A stretch of DNA of 5,787 nt from Chloroflexota bacterium (GTDB lineage Bacteria; Chloroflexota; Anaerolineae; Caldilineales; Caldilineaceae). The notes below the pieces were generated by a model, which saw only the letters and a list, made by a program, of their open reading frames with translations, ran no database searches and was not told where the DNA came from. A program made the position numbers and the translations under genes. Below, one piece after another: positions 5,683-5,787 of this stretch; within the stretch, counting starts at the first letter, position 1, and each line of letters starts with the position of its first letter. The DNA lies in contig QEUW01000488.1 of assembly GCA_003577005.1 (NCBI GenBank), positions 1-5,787 on the forward strand, read 5' to 3'.

Positions 5683-5787
5683 AGGTTCCCCCCCACCACC
5701 TGGGCTGCGTTTTCCCACCCTCCAGGGCGTGACGACGACCCTGCTGGCGGTGAATTCGCTACAACGGGCAATTTACGTACAACGTCC
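5683..5787. other. intergenic sequence, nothing identified
   Basis: After the remnant's TAA there is a C-rich stretch, and CCTGG/CCAGG (5699-5703 with 5722-5726) could form a weak stem. No T-run follows and no convincing promoter or gene start is seen before the window ends. Confidence 0.5.

Noticed and set aside
5760..5784. TACAACG direct repeat spaced 18 bases apart at the right edge
   Set aside because: A 7-mer found twice with no other supporting signal is within chance, and the window ends before any context can be judged.

Overview
The window looks like chromosome from a GC-rich, free-living bacterium. I infer a member of the Chloroflexota (Caldilinea/Anaerolineae-like). The reasons are the make-up of the large secreted nuclease, its LPxV-like C-terminal tail, and the TGTGG-TAAAAT extended -10 promoter. 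No 16S or other marker is present, so the lineage is an inference.

Layout, left to right. Positions 1-44 hold the first 14 codons of a leftward gene that runs off the window. purD (133-1437, minus strand) follows; it is a complete and ordinary glycinamide ribonucleotide synthetase of de novo purine synthesis. A 383-bp non-coding region (1438-1820) then separates purD from a divergent regulator. It is the richest part of the window. It holds a well-formed sigma70-type purD promoter between two palindromes: a 7-bp-arm operator-like repeat at the expected transcription start, and a perfect 13-bp-arm hairpin just upstream of the -35. It also holds a ~153-bp MITE-like element with terminal inverted repeats and a perfect 9-bp target duplication, followed by an extended -10 promoter for the regulator. 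Next comes a Crp/Fnr-family transcription factor (1821-2534, plus strand). A 75-bp spacer leads to a large exported nuclease (2610-5411) built as signal peptide, lamin-tail domain, Ig-like domain, OB-like domain and endonuclease/exonuclease/phosphatase (EEP) domain.

The nuclease gene is broken near its 3' end. The reading frame shifts at about 5379-5382, in a C-terminal beta-sandwich repeat, and the rest of that domain plus a hydrophobic LPFV tail continues in another frame to a TAA at 5682. All EEP catalytic motifs lie upstream of the lesion, so the enzyme may still work but would lack its normal C-terminus. The last ~105 bases hold nothing I can identify.

Functionally, purD and the regulator/nuclease pair face away from each other. 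The regulator is close enough to the nuclease for co-transcription or local control, and an extracellular DNase would feed nucleotide or phosphate scavenging next to a purine gene. That link is suggestive only. The most interesting items are the MITE with its target duplication, the disrupted nuclease C-terminus, and the palindromes around the purD promoter. I did not find a clearly new multi-gene system.
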